NCBI RefSeq assembly: GCF_051622035.1
Contig: NC_135357.1
Location: 35,075,691 to 35,139,690, forward strand
Length of the DNA: 64,000 nucleotides
Direction of reading: 5' to 3'
Source: Arctopsyche grandis
Taxonomy: Eukaryota > Arthropoda > Insecta > Trichoptera > Hydropsychidae
Positions 35,054 to 44,611 of the stretch are shown one piece after another. Both the position numbers and the translations under genes were made by a program. A model generated the notes under the pieces. It was not told where the DNA came from, made no database searches, and worked only from the letters and a program-made list of their open reading frames with translations. Every line of letters starts with the position of its first letter. Position 1 is the stretch's first letter.

Positions 35054-35879
35054 ATGCTCTGCAAAAAAGAGATATCCAGAGTGATTAATCGACATTCCAA
35101 TATCATTACCAAACAAAAGAAAAATAATAGACCTAGGTTGGACCCTTGGGGTACACCAGATGAAGCCTGATATTATTCCGATCGATGAATACCGCAAGAA
35201 ACATAATGCTTGCTGTTCGTTAAATAATCGGCACTATAACCAGATAAACTAAACCAAAAATAGAAAGCTTTCGAATGAGAATGCCATGGTCAACCTTATC
35301 AAAGGCCTTTTCAAAATCAGTATAAATAACGTCTGCCTGTAGTGAAGAATCAAGAGATTTGCCAATTAATTTAGAAACGTATAATAGATTCGATACAAAA
35401 GAACTGTTGCAAAGAACAAATTTGATTGATCAACAATGCTGTTGATCAATCAAATATTGGCTACAATGATTAAAAATGAATCTATGAAGAATTATTTCGA
35501 ATACCCTTTTCACAATTGTTAATATATCGACGATGATAGGATGCCGTCAGAGACCTGATTTTAGTGCTCAAATTGGAAAATATATATCAAAATCAATGGG
35601 GTTCCGAAACCTCTTCCATATCTTATGGAAAGAGTGTTTCCGATTGATCACGTATATTACCTCTAAATCAAACCATTTCGGAAAAGATCTTGTGTTGTCA
35701 AATGAAGGTTTTTTCAGAAATAAACAATTAAAAACATGACTGCATCATTAACATCTGTTCTCTCAAAAACTCTACTCCAATCCTGAGACAACAACAACGA
35801 GTTCAACCTGCCAATTGACTTTAACCAAATATCCATCCAAGTTTATGCAGTTGCTCAGACGGCACAGTTACCAACAGAT

Positions 35880-36104
35880 ACATTGCCATAAATTAATTTT
35901 AACCCTAACCTTAAGTTAAGTTCACCAAACTACTAACATAAAATTATAACTGCTAAACATAAAACTAACCACACTAACCGTAACAGTATGCCATGGCTAA
36001 TGCACTAACTTGTGCTTAGTGTTCTAACCACCTTAATACCAGTAAAAAAGTGAATCGTCACCAGCCCGCACCACAACATCAACGCGAACTAGATCTTATA
36101 TAAT
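35880..36104 (+). mobile_element. Old Jockey-like LINE 3' UTR fragment
   Basis: Aligns to the 3' UTR of copy 3 (ACTAACCGTAACAGTATGCCA, then GCTTAGTGTTCTA and CCAGCCCGCACCACAACATCA) with moderate divergence. It belongs to the same lineage as copy 3, not copy 1. It ends near AACTAGATC where the next repeat begins. Confidence 0.7.
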
Positions 36105-36105
36105 A

Positions 36106-36300
36106 CTAGATGTATTACCCGGTTTCGCTCGGTATTTGTAATATAAACCGCTTAAACATGACTAATCAAATAGTAAACATTTTATTAAAAAAAAATAATT
36201 TTAAAATTTAAAATTTAATTTCTTTTCCTGCTAAGGCTTCGCCCCCAGCGCTCCCTGAGCCTTTGCCGAAAAAAAAAAAATAATAATTAATACGAGCAAA
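36106..36300. repeat. Repeat with TTACCCGGTTTCGCTCGG edge
   Basis: Related to the edge at 28980 (TTACCCGGCTTCGCTC, then TTTGTAATATA). Only one edge can be recognised. Followed by an A-run at about 36270-36283. Confidence 0.4.
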
Positions 36301-37002
36301 ATTCCATCGCAATGATGAAACTCCAACAGATGAACAAGCTGAAGCTGCTCTCTTAGAAGATAAAAACAAAAGCTCAATTTGTAATGCATCATGATATAGG
36401 TCTTCAGGGATGATCGCAGTTCCTTTTGGGCATGGGTATCATCGTTGCTGACACATTAGATTCATTCACTAACATAATATCGAGCATACTTGGACGAATG
36501 GGTGAACCAACTTGTACTAAGTCGCAATAAGAAATAACAAAATTGAATTTATTGCAGATAGATATTAGTACTCGGCAAATTAAAAATCGCCCATTATTAA
36601 CAAAATGTCACGCTCATTCATAAAATCACGTACATTTATCATATACGTAAACAATAAGTCATATATATACATACATTCTCATTCGCAGGGGGTGGAATTT
36701 CAAAGATAAGTCCCCTCACCCATAAGTCCTCGCCAGAAGGAGTTTTCAAAGATCTTCATTCTGGCAGACCGCAACCAGACACGAGAAGCAAATAAAACTC
36801 CCCCACCCACCACATCATCTAACCATGAAGAGTCAAACAATTCGGAATCAAAAACGATGGCGTTAACCATGTTTCGGTTAGCGCCACAATATTACCTGAA
36901 ACACTATACATTGCCGTATTAAACGCTGCCACCTTGGTCCTGAGACCGCGTACGTTTTGGTAATATACATATGTATTTAAGGCTCATTTCGTTTTTCAAT
37001 AA

Positions 37003-37430
37003 CACTGAGCAACAAAAAAAATTAGCAGAGCGAAGACTTACCAATCTTTACTAAGTTTGACCCGCTGAATTTGAATATGATAATGATTTTTGTTGGTTAG
37101 TGATCGTTTAAAAAATGTGCGATTTCTATAGTTTTTTTGGCTATTGCGGTCTAAAAATCTAGCATTGGATGTGCTCAAAGTGAGTATTGGAATCAATAGT
37201 CAGATGTTTTTCCTATTGATTGTTATTTTTTTTTGTTTTAAAATACTTATAATTAATTTTCTAGCGAATTTTAAAAGTTAAAAATGATTTTTTTTTTTTT
37301 ACGGATTTTTTCTCCGTGCTATTTTGCGTTTATTTGGCTAGTTTTTTATTTCACCACATTCATAAGGATTGGTTTTCTAGTAAAGTCTCTGCTCTGGTAA
37401 CTCAAAAACGTGATTTTTTGTTGCTCAGTG
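37003..37430. mobile_element. TWA-type MITE with TAA duplication
   Basis: 428 bp bounded by CACTGAGCAACAAAAAA and its complement, with TAA on both sides. Same family as 15721-16121, which supports a 3-bp TWA duplication. The interior is longer and less palindromic than in that copy. Confidence 0.78.
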
Positions 37431-38005
37431 TAATTTATGAAATGGTGCTTACAAAATGTATGTTCGTCGAATACGGGTTTGTTGAATAGCAAGATACCGA
37501 ACCACGAGGACACCTAATTTCATAATTGGTCAAATGTAAAATTTTTACGTTGCCGGATAGATGGCACTTTTGTACTAATAATTTCAAAATTATTTAAATC
37601 AAATGTGTAATATCGTTTTTGATGGTGAAGTATTTTTCCATATATCTATGTATCTAATATATAATTTCGAAAGAGACTTTGTAACTATTGTTGTTTCGCA
37701 GAAAAATAAATGAATATTCAAATAAATATTTAAAATATTTACTATGAGATTGGCCATGTTTAAGCTGTTTGTATTACAAATAACACTAGTTATAGATTGA
37801 TTAGTCTCCGCTCTGATAATTTATTTTTTTGCTCGTGCTATTATACATTGATGATGATATAAATACATACGTATATTTTCGTTTGGGTTGACTAATTTTA
37901 TATTTTTATTTATCAGCATCCATTTCGTAAATAAATACGACAAAAAATTTTAATTGCAGTAGTGAAAATATTGTCATGACCGAGCAGACGCTCAAAAATA
38001 TTGGT
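37431..38005. other. Spacer with element fragments and conserved H2A 3' flank
   Basis: 37655-37690 is the complement of the ACAAAGTCTCTTTCGAAATT edge seen at 29190. 37785-37838 is a decayed right end of the TWA MITE family (GATTAGTCTCCGCTCTGATAA). From about 37880 to 38000 the sequence matches 57680-57830 downstream of the other minus-strand H2A (TTATCAGCATCCATTT, GAAAATATTGTCATGACCGA). Confidence 0.55.
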
Positions 38006-38021
38006 GGCCCTGAAAAGGGCC
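38006..38021 (-). terminator. Histone 3'-end stem-loop of H2A
   Basis: GGCCCTGAAAAGGGCC, canonical on the minus strand, 32 bp after the H2A stop. Confidence 0.96.
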
Positions 38022-38053
38022 GTTTGATTGTAAGGAACAGACTCGTTTATCGT

Positions 38054-38428
38054 TTAAGCTTTCTTTTCGGTTTTCTTGGGCAACAAGACAGCTTGGATGT
38101 TGGGCAGGACGCCTCCTTGAGCGATTGTCACTCCAGAGAGCAATTTGTTCAACTCCTCGTCGTTGCGGATGGCCAGTTGGAGATGGCGGGGGATGATTCT
38201 GGTCTTCTTGTTGTCGCGAGCGGCGTTTCCGGCCAACTCGAGGACTTCAGCGGCCAAATATTCCATGACGGCGGCCAAGTAGACGGGGGCTCCGGCTCCC
38301 ACGCGCTCCGCGTAATTGCCTTTCCTCAGCAGACGATGGATCCTGCCCACGGGGAACTGCAGACCAGCTCGGCTGGAGCGCGACTTTGCCTTTCCCTTCA
38401 CCTTGCCTCCTTTACCACGGCCGGACAT
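38054..38428 (-). CDS. H2A: Histone H2A
   Basis: The 124-residue canonical H2A has the same protein sequence as the genes at 23769 and 57886. The frame remains open for another 62 codons upstream across the promoter, but the conserved start MSGRGKGG at 38428 and the TATA box at 38531-38540 fix the true start. Divergently paired with the H2B gene at 38696. This H2A/H2B pair is the only one in the window that is complete and not interrupted. Confidence 0.98.
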   Translation of the reverse strand: MSGRGKGGKVKGKAKSRSSRAGLQFPVGRIHRLLRKGNYAERVGAGAPVYLAAVMEYLAAEVLELAGNAARDNKKTRIIPRHLQLAIRNDEELNKLLSGVTIAQGGVLPNIQAVLLPKKTEKKA

Positions 38429-38695
38429 GACGAGTTGAAGGTGTGTAGCGACGGAGTGAAAGCGAGCACGGTGCGGACTAGCGCACGGTGCGAGAGACGG
38501 CGAGCGAATGACAAAAATTTGTTTATACCCGTATTTATGAACACGACCACAACGTTCACGCTGTTGCGCAATACAGACACATCTGCCGTCGACGCGGAGG
38601 GGCGAAGTAGCCACAAGGAAATTTTAGCAGTTTGAAATTCATTCTGAAGCGTCCTCTCGTAACGACAGCATCCCTTTGGATCACTGCGATACACG
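38429..38695. promoter_or_regulatory. Shared H2A/H2B divergent promoter
   Basis: 267 bp. H2A side: TCATAAATAC on the minus strand (complement of 38531-38540). H2B side: initiator-like TTCATTCTGAAGCG at about 38637-38650. The sequence up to GGAAATTTTAGCAGTT (38620-38635) is shared with the spacer at 58261-58465, where a LINE array replaces the H2B start. Confidence 0.75.
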
Positions 38696-39076
38696 ATGCC
38701 ACCCAAGGGGAGTGGAAAAGCCGCGAAGAAATCTGGCGGCAAAGCCCAGAAGAACATCTCGAAGGGGGATGGAAAGAAGAAGAACAAGCGCAGGAGGAAG
38801 GAGAGTTACGCCATCTACATCTACAAGGTGTTGAAGCAGGTGCACCCCGACACCGGCATCTCGTCGAAGGCGATGAGCATCATGAACAGCTTCGTCAACG
38901 ACATCTTCGAACGCATCGCAGCCGAGGCTTCTCGTCTCGCCCACTACAACAAGCGCTCCACCATCACTTCTCGGGAAATTCAGACCGCAGTCCGTCTCCT
39001 GCTTCCAGGAGAGTTGGCCAAGCACGCCGTCTCTGAAGGCACCAAAGCCGTCACCAAATACACCAGCTCCAAGTAG
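38696..39076 (+). CDS. H2B: Histone H2B
   Basis: 126 residues, matching the H2B at 256 except for residue 5 ([12 protein letters not shown] instead of MPPKTSG). The tail basic cluster [15 protein letters not shown] and the histone fold are unchanged. The start is the ATG after the initiator-like leader. A stem-loop follows the stop by 33 bp, and AATAAA at 39142-39147 lies 17 bp further on, the same arrangement as after the first H2B. Confidence 0.98.
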   Translation: MPPKGSGKAAKKSGGKAQKNISKGDGKKKNKRRRKESYAIYIYKVLKQVHPDTGISSKAMSIMNSFVNDIFERIAAEASRLAHYNKRSTITSREIQTAVRLLLPGELAKHAVSEGTKAVTKYTSSK

Positions 39077-39109
39077 ACGCCAACGTCCTATCGTTGAAGA
39101 ACATGAAAA

Positions 39110-39125
39110 GGCCCTTTTCAGGGCC
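39110..39125 (+). terminator. Histone 3'-end stem-loop of H2B
   Basis: Canonical GGCCCTTTTCAGGGCC followed by ACCAATACTCTTTAC, the same downstream context as at 666-681. Confidence 0.96.
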
Positions 39126-39789
39126 ACCAATACTCTTTACAAATAAAAATTTGGTTTAAAATTAACAGTTTCATCATTTGCATATTGGTAATTTTTTACT
39201 GCACTTTGGGTGTCATCTTTTATTCTAATGGATTAACAACTAGCGATTAGCAGTCCCAACTACCTACTTTTTTTGTTGTGTTATATTTTTTCGTACCTGC
39301 TATTTTAAAATGTCATTGCCTACTCAGTCCTAATAAGTAGTTTTATGACCGCTTCTCATAATTCTACCTTTTTTTGCATCCCCTGTGCTGTTACCTTTTT
39401 CTACATACTTCCTTTTAGCTTCACTTATTTTAAGTGTACAATATTTTTTTGCAGTTTGCCACTGATGTTTCGCATATATTGTGATCAACATGATAATAAA
39501 CCACCGCAATTATTTTAGCTATTACCTCAAAGTACTTTGCACTTCTTCGAACATAAGCACTTTTTACTTCAATTTCAAGGGTCCCCTGCGAAACATCAAT
39601 TCCTTTTCTGTGCGTCTTGTCGGCTTGGTACTAGGCAAACATGAAAAATGTTTAATTTTTTGAAATGAATAAAATACGTGTGCATGTGACTAATAATAAT
39701 TAATCGATAAATTGGAAACAGAGTTCATTTAACGAAAAACCTGGCCAAACCGCAATAACACATTCGGGATGTTACACCAAAATTATTGT
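39126..39789. other. H2B 3' flank
   Basis: The ancestral, uninterrupted form of the H2B spacer. It aligns with 700-766 plus 1959-2170 and with the complement of 17520-18180. No gene is visible. Confidence 0.55.
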
Positions 39790-40210
39790 TGACTACAATA
39801 ATAAGACTGTCGACATGAAATATGCTACGACTCTCATAGTTTATTTGAATCCTTTTTAAAATGGAAAATGAAAGTTTGCGAACTACTGCTACTAATAAAG
39901 ACTGCGATTTACTGCTACTAATAAAGACTGTTGACGTCAAACGTGCTACGTCGCACATAACATATTTGAATCCTTTTTATTGGTGTTAAATGGAAAATGA
40001 AACAAACTCCCCCGTGAATGCATATGCACATATACCATGAACAAATTCCAAAAAAACCTAGCCTTTTGATGATGTCAAAATTGAATTTGAATCCTTTTTG
40101 AAATGGAAAATGAAAGTTTGCGAAACAAATCCCCCCCGTGAATGCATATGTACATATACCACGGACAAATTCTAAAAAAACGTTGCGTTTTGATGATGTC
40201 AAAATATTAA
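39790..40210. repeat. Irregular ~120-bp direct repeats
   Basis: Three units start at about 39843, 39962 and 40086 with TTTGAATCCTTTTT and share AATGGAAAATGAAA. The last two also share GTGAATGCATATG and TTTTGATGATGTCAAAA. TACTGCTACTAATAAAGACTG is repeated within the first unit. A local tandem expansion downstream of H1. Confidence 0.7.
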
Positions 40211-40235
40211 CCAACTTTATGTAAAAGAGTTTGGT

Positions 40236-40251
40236 AGCCCTGAAAAGGGCT
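40236..40251 (-). terminator. H1-type histone stem-loop
   Basis: AGCCCTGAAAAGGGCT, the third example of the A-T-footed stem-loop confined to H1 genes here. Confidence 0.95.
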
Positions 40252-40300
40252 TTTTAAATTGAGTTTTACGTCAATAGGCGATGGTGGTAGTAAAGCGAGA

Positions 40301-40963
40301 TTACTTCTTAGCGGCCGTCCTCTTGATGGCCTTGCTCTTGGCGGCGACTCCGGCCTTCTTGGGTTTGGGCGCTTTGGGTTTCTTTGTTGGGGGCTTTGTG
40401 GTGGTCTTGGCCTTAGTGGGGGTTTTAGACTTGGCGGCCTTCTTAGCCGGAGAAGCGGCGGCAGTCGTTTTCTTGGCAGCGGCTTTCTTGGGCTTGACTG
40501 CAGCGGCTGTAGTTTTCTTAGCTGCGGCGGGTTTGCGCTTCTGCACGCGTCCGGCTGCCTTGGCGGGGCTCTTAGCGGCGGCTGCGACTTTCTTGGGGGC
40601 GGCTTTGATCTTCTTAGCGGCGGGGGCGCCCTTCGCTTTGGCCTCCAGTTTGAAACTTCCAGCAGCGCCTTTGCCTTTGGTGCGAACCAGAGTGCCAGAG
40701 TCGACCGCGCCCTTCAGGTACTTTCTGATGAAAGGAGCCAGTTTGTCGGCGTCCACCTTGTAGTTGGCCGAAATGAACTTCTTGATGGCCTGGAGTGAGG
40801 ATCCACCCCTTTCCTTGAGATCCGAGATAGCGTTGTTGACCATTTCCGAGGTCTTGGGATGAGTGGGCTTCTTCTGAGGCTTCTTGACGGCTGCGACTTT
40901 GGACTTCTTGGCCGGAGTCGTCGGTAGAGGAGAGGCTGCGACTGGAGATGCGGTGTCTGCCAT
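40301..40963 (-). CDS. H1: Histone H1
   Basis: The 220-residue linker histone starts [20 protein letters not shown]. The globular domain differs from the other two H1 proteins at a few sites ([16 protein letters not shown] and [11 protein letters not shown] instead of [16 protein letters not shown] and [11 protein letters not shown]). The C-terminal tail is rich in KPAAAKK and SPAKKAAKS units and ends [11 protein letters not shown]. The start has no upstream in-frame alternative. The upstream module is closely similar to that of the H1 at 11665 but is duplicated in tandem. Confidence 0.97.
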   Translation of the reverse strand: MADTASPVAASPLPTTPAKKSKVAAVKKPQKKPTHPKTSEMVNNAISDLKERGGSSLQAIKKFISANYKVDADKLAPFIRKYLKGAVDSGTLVRTKGKGAAGSFKLEAKAKGAPAAKKIKAAPKKVAAAAKSPAKAAGRVQKRKPAAAKKTTAAAVKPKKAAAKKTTAAASPAKKAAKSKTPTKAKTTTKPPTKKPKAPKPKKAGVAAKSKAIKRTAAKK

Positions 40964-41520
40964 CTTAGTTCTTCCCAGTTTGAGGATTGAAGAGAGAGTT
41001 TGAGAACGAGCGTTTCGAGTCGAGACGCGAGTGAATTTAATCGTTGCACGATCGGGGCATTGAGCGCTCGACGGAGCTCGCCGAACTTACGCGTTCGCTC
41101 TGTTCAGATTCTTCATCAAATCGTTCTCATTTCTGCTTCGCCTTGTCCCAAAATCTAGGTTTACTTAAAAAACTGCGCAATTTAATCGTTGCGTTGAAAA
41201 CGGCAATCGTTTATAAGGGTTTTATCATCGTAAAAAGCTAAAATCTGTTGTTTAATTCGCATCAGCTTGAAATCAATGACTGATTCAATTTCAGAATGCA
41301 TCCGCATCGTCACGCGGAGTGTCATTAAATGTGGAATAAATACACAATTTAAATGTTTACAACTGTTTTTACTGTCTAATATCGTTCTTAAATATTTAGA
41401 TAAATGTCCAAAAGCTATTTCAAGTGTATAATTAACGTAATAAAGTAATGAGATGAAATTGAAACCACCAATCGTAACACACAGAACAGTCACTTCAGTC
41501 TTCGATACTCGACAATACAA
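40964..41520 (-). promoter_or_regulatory. H1 upstream module and promoter, first unit
   Basis: Contains GCATTGAGCGCTCGACGGAG (41058 onward) and TTTCTGCTTCGCCTTGTCCC (about 41131), nearly the same as 12431-12905. No TATA box. Confidence 0.65.
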
Positions 41521-41524
41521 ATTA

Positions 41525-41900
41525 TCATTTCTGCTTCGCTTAGTCCCAAAATTGCCAATTTTCTAAAAAAGTATTCAAATGAATCGATGTATTTAAAACA
41601 GCAATCGTAAATTAGGATTATATCGTCTTAAAATACTAAAATTCTTTATATAATTCACGTTAGCACACGAGCAATGACAAATTCAATTTAAGAATGAGTC
41701 CACACCGTCACGTAGAGCGTCGTTAAAAATGAAATATTAATGTATTTTAATAGTTTACATCTGTAATCAATGTCGAATATTATTTTTAAACATTTTTACA
41801 ATAATATAAAAGTCATCTTTAATACATTAATATGTTAATAAATGAATTAGATGATATTGAAACAAACAATCGTAACACAGATCGATCTATAATCTCTATT
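41525..41900 (-). repeat. Tandem duplicate of the distal H1 upstream module
   Basis: Starts TTTCTGCTTCGCTTAGTCCC and follows the unit at 41131-41524 almost block by block (AATTTTCTAAAAA, GCAATCGT, CACCGTCACGTAGAG), with a period of about 395 bp and clear divergence. The same stretch occurs only once before the H1 at 11665. Confidence 0.7.
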
Positions 41901-42201
41901 ATCAATTGACGCCTTTAATCTTTTCCTTTATCTAAAAACATCATTTATTAATTCTTAGTGCTTATATATATAAATTATAAACTAAATTATTATTGAAAAT
42001 TTGGAAGATTCTTTAAAATATTTCCGATTAATGACATCGATTTGACTTTACTTATATTTTAAAACAAGAGTGATTCAAATGGCGTGCAGATTTTAAATGT
42101 TTAAAATTTATCCGAGTGTCCTTCCATAACTTTCAAAAACATACTTTGTAACGAATTTAATTTTGAACTTGGAAATCCTAAATCACTGCTATACCATTTA
42201 A

Positions 42202-42279
42202 TAATTGATATAAGTCTGCGGAAAACAGCCAATGTAGTAATAATTGATATAAGTCTGCGGAAAACAGCCAATGTAGTAA
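42202..42279. repeat. Exact 39-bp tandem duplication
   Basis: The unit ATAATTGATATAAGTCTGCG and its following 19 bases occur twice in perfect succession (42202-42240, 42241-42279). Recent, since there are no differences. Confidence 0.9.
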
Positions 42280-42319
42280 GTTATATTGGGTTACATCCAA
42301 ATTTATATTCTACATACAG

Positions 42320-42742
42320 CAGGTATATATTTAGCATCACTGAGGTCATAGGTTCGTGTCCTCGCCACTGCTGGTTAGATTTGGGGGTTTTGTGACTCCA
42401 AATCGATCGTTTCTCTATCAGAGTTTGCCAATTTTATCTGATCATTGCTGAAACGGTTCCTGAAAATTGGTATTAAAAAATCTAATCCTGTTGTCACAAA
42501 AATCTGCCTGTGTATAATTTGTATTAATTATACACAGTAATCTGAAATCCATAGATGTCACTATGATTATTATTTCTGATTAATTGTTATATTCTATATA
42601 TTCTGATTCTATATGTATGTATTACTGTATTTCTGATTTCTGATTGTTTATGTATTTCATTAACGTACACCCGTCGCATTGGAGCTAATCTGTAATGGCG
42701 AGTGTGTATTGATTGTGACAATAAAATAAAATAAAATACATG
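42320..42742 (+). repeat. Possible tRNA-derived SINE
   Basis: Has a B-box-like GGTTCGTGTCC at about 42351 near its start and ends in an (AATAA)n tail (about 42718-42740). The A box is not clear and no target duplication was found, so the call is tentative. Confidence 0.35.
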
Positions 42743-42967
42743 GACCAATTTTATTTTGTAATATAGCCAGAGATACGCCGGCAGGCGTTGTATTCTTATA
42801 TAAAAAAATAAATAAAAATACTATCCACTAAACCTTTCCAGGTAGCATTGAAAAAAAATGCATTGAACATGGGTCGTGTAAACCATGTCAATGTTTTTAA
42901 ATACTGTTTTACACCGGAAATTTTAAATTTATAACCATAGCAGAATTGTTAAGTATTTTAGATTGTG

Positions 42968-43070
42968 GATTGGTATTTAGATTGTGCTTGTGGTTAATAT
43001 TTTTAATGATAATTCCTCTGAGTTCAATCCATGCCTATCGATCTAGAGAATTATCTAGGATTCGATTCAT
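42968..43070 (-). mobile_element. Jockey-like LINE 3' fragment (copy 3 type)
   Basis: 103 bp matching the 3' end of copy 3 (CCATGCCTATCGATCTAG, then GATTCGATTC). Flanked by an exact 13-bp duplication, ATTTTAGATTGTG, at 42955-42967 and 43071-43083. Confidence 0.85.
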
Positions 43071-43133
43071 ATTTTAGATTGTGAACATTACATTTTAAAA
43101 ACAATGAAGATGGAACTAGTTTTGGAAAAATAC

Positions 43134-43430
43134 TGTAGCGTTGCATAGGGAGACGCCCCGTGGACCGGTGACGTCATGGTGACGCCGACCAATGGTGGAG
43201 TCGGGCGTTGTGGCCAATGGCTACACCCGACTCCTTGACCAATGACTGTACTTGTTGACGTGTCATAAACGTGTATGCGCTGAGCGCTCTATGATATAAG
43301 AACGGTACGCTCTCGATCGGATTCATTCGGATCCTGACCTCCACCGGACGAGCAGCAATAAAGAACTGGAACCTGCCTGCGTGTTTTCTTGTACCTCGAC
43401 CTGACTCCACTTACCTTTGAATACTCTTCA
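43134..43430 (+). repeat. 5' LTR of the Gypsy element
   Basis: 297 bp, begins TG and ends CA. It contains GATATAAGAACGG as a TATA-like region and AATAAAG near 43361, consistent with promoter and polyadenylation functions. Confidence 0.95.
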
Positions 43431-43431
43431 C

Positions 43432-43448
43432 TGGTGTCAGAAGTGGGA
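43432..43448 (+). other. Primer-binding site of the Gypsy element
   Basis: TGGTGTCAGAAGTGGGA lies two bases after the LTR and would pair with a tRNA 3' end reading TCCCACTTCTGACACCA, probably a leucine tRNA (assigned from memory). Confidence 0.6.
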
Positions 43449-43453
43449 TCTAC

Positions 43454-44611
43454 ATGGTTGAGACAAGGAGCCACAAAGGTGCGGATTCGGGGTCTTCATC
43501 GCTGCCGGAAGAAATGGAGCCGAATCGAGAACAAAGCCCTGGGGAGCCGAGCAACGGAGGACGGAGACGGGAGGAGCAGAGGAGCCGGGTGTCGAGGAGC
43601 CGGGTGCCAAGGACACCGGAACCGAGCTACAAGGAGCTAAGCCAGGGAATGGCGAGCTGCCAAGAGCAGGTCCAGTCCCTGCAAAACACCTTCGCCACGT
43701 TTTTGCAGTCCTGGGAGAAGTCTGCGACACCAACGCAGCCGAAAGCCGACGTACATCCAGAACCACCGAGGAGATCAGAGGTATGTTACGAGGACAGGCG
43801 GACCACACAGCGAGACACGTACGGGGTGCGGCAACATTCCCACCGGTACGAATACACCACGTTCGACGGTACTGAACGGTGGAAGGACTTCCTCAACCAC
43901 TTCGAGTTTGCTGCACGGCTGAACAAGGAGACGACGAACCTGGAGGACCGACTGTGCTGCCAACTCCGAGGTGCGGCCGCCATTTTCGCCAGTCAGCTGC
44001 CATCGACGCTGAGCTACGACGAATTGACGGAAGAGCTGGCACAACGTTTCAGAAGACAGGGCACACCGATTGCATGCCATGCGGCAGCGGAACAGAGAAG
44101 ATGGAGTGCGGAAGAACCAGCCGCGGACCACGTAGACGCGATACGAGCCCTCTGCGAAGACATGCTGGAGGGCGTCCACACGAACGCCGAAGCAGTCGAA
44201 CGCATGACCGTGTGCATAGCGGCGAACTCCTTCACGTACCCCAGTCTACGGGCCAAACTTGGCGCGCTCCGGATCACCCCGACTACAGCGGACGTGATAA
44301 CCAGAGCCGACGCAACACGACAAGCCGTCATCTTCGAAGCGAAGGAACAACGGTCGGCACAACCAACGTCGAGAACAGTACGTCCCGACGCGGGAGCGTT
44401 CAGACCATCTCGACCGGCCGTGCGACCCCCACGATGGGTGTCATCGGACCAGACAGCGCGACCAGCCACTACCACTCCAACGTGTTGGAACTGCGGACAA
44501 ACGGGACACATTAGCCGGTTGTGCCGCAAGAAGAGGGTCCGGAAGCTGGAGCCAACGAACGACGAGGATGAAGACGACGAGGAGGAGGCGGCTTCGGGAA
44601 ACGAGCAGTGA
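43454..44611 (+). CDS. Gypsy element gag
   Basis: A 385-residue structural polyprotein: an arginine/serine/glutamate-rich start, a capsid-like middle (about 135-250), and one CCHC knuckle (CWNCGQTGHISRLC) near residue 340-353, followed by an acidic end. It overlaps the start of pol by four bases in a different frame. The family commonly uses a -1 ribosomal frameshift at such a junction. Confidence 0.9.
   Translation: MVETRSHKGADSGSSSLPEEMEPNREQSPGEPSNGGRRREEQRSRVSRSRVPRTPEPSYKELSQGMASCQEQVQSLQNTFATFLQSWEKSATPTQPKADVHPEPPRRSEVCYEDRRTTQRDTYGVRQHSHRYEYTTFDGTERWKDFLNHFEFAARLNKETTNLEDRLCCQLRGAAAIFASQLPSTLSYDELTEELAQRFRRQGTPIACHAAAEQRRWSAEEPAADHVDAIRALCEDMLEGVHTNAEAVERMTVCIAANSFTYPSLRAKLGALRITPTTADVITRADATRQAVIFEAKEQRSAQPTSRTVRPDAGAFRPSRPAVRPPRWVSSDQTARPATTTPTCWNCGQTGHISRLCRKKRVRKLEPTNDEDEDDEEEAASGNEQ

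Larger units (their letters stand above)
35060..36985 (-). pseudogene. Degraded second LINE family (endonuclease and RT pieces)
   Basis: On the minus strand, about 36970-36690 encodes the start of an APE endonuclease (YYQNVRGLRTKVAAFNTA, then ALTETWLTPS). 36660-36300 continues with a sequence like LDIMLVNESNVS. 35740-35520 encodes the endonuclease-RT linker (PKWFDLEVI). 35410-35060 encodes RT: ADVIYTDFEKAFDKVDHGIL, then GVPQGSNLG-like sequence across frames. Several frame breaks and stops. The family differs from the Jockey-like copies here. A separate insertion (about 35745-36300) splits it. Confidence 0.7.

Noticed and set aside
35533-35739. Plus-strand frame of 68 codons
   Set aside because: Shadow of the degraded LINE whose sense strand is minus (linker between endonuclease and RT).
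39790-40210. Repeats resembling a spaced array
   Set aside because: The units are irregular direct repeats of about 120 bp without unique spacers. A CRISPR array is excluded in an insect nuclear locus.
42340-42380. tRNA-gene-like sequence with a B-box match
   Set aside because: No cloverleaf can be formed and there is no clear A box. It is better explained as a SINE head.
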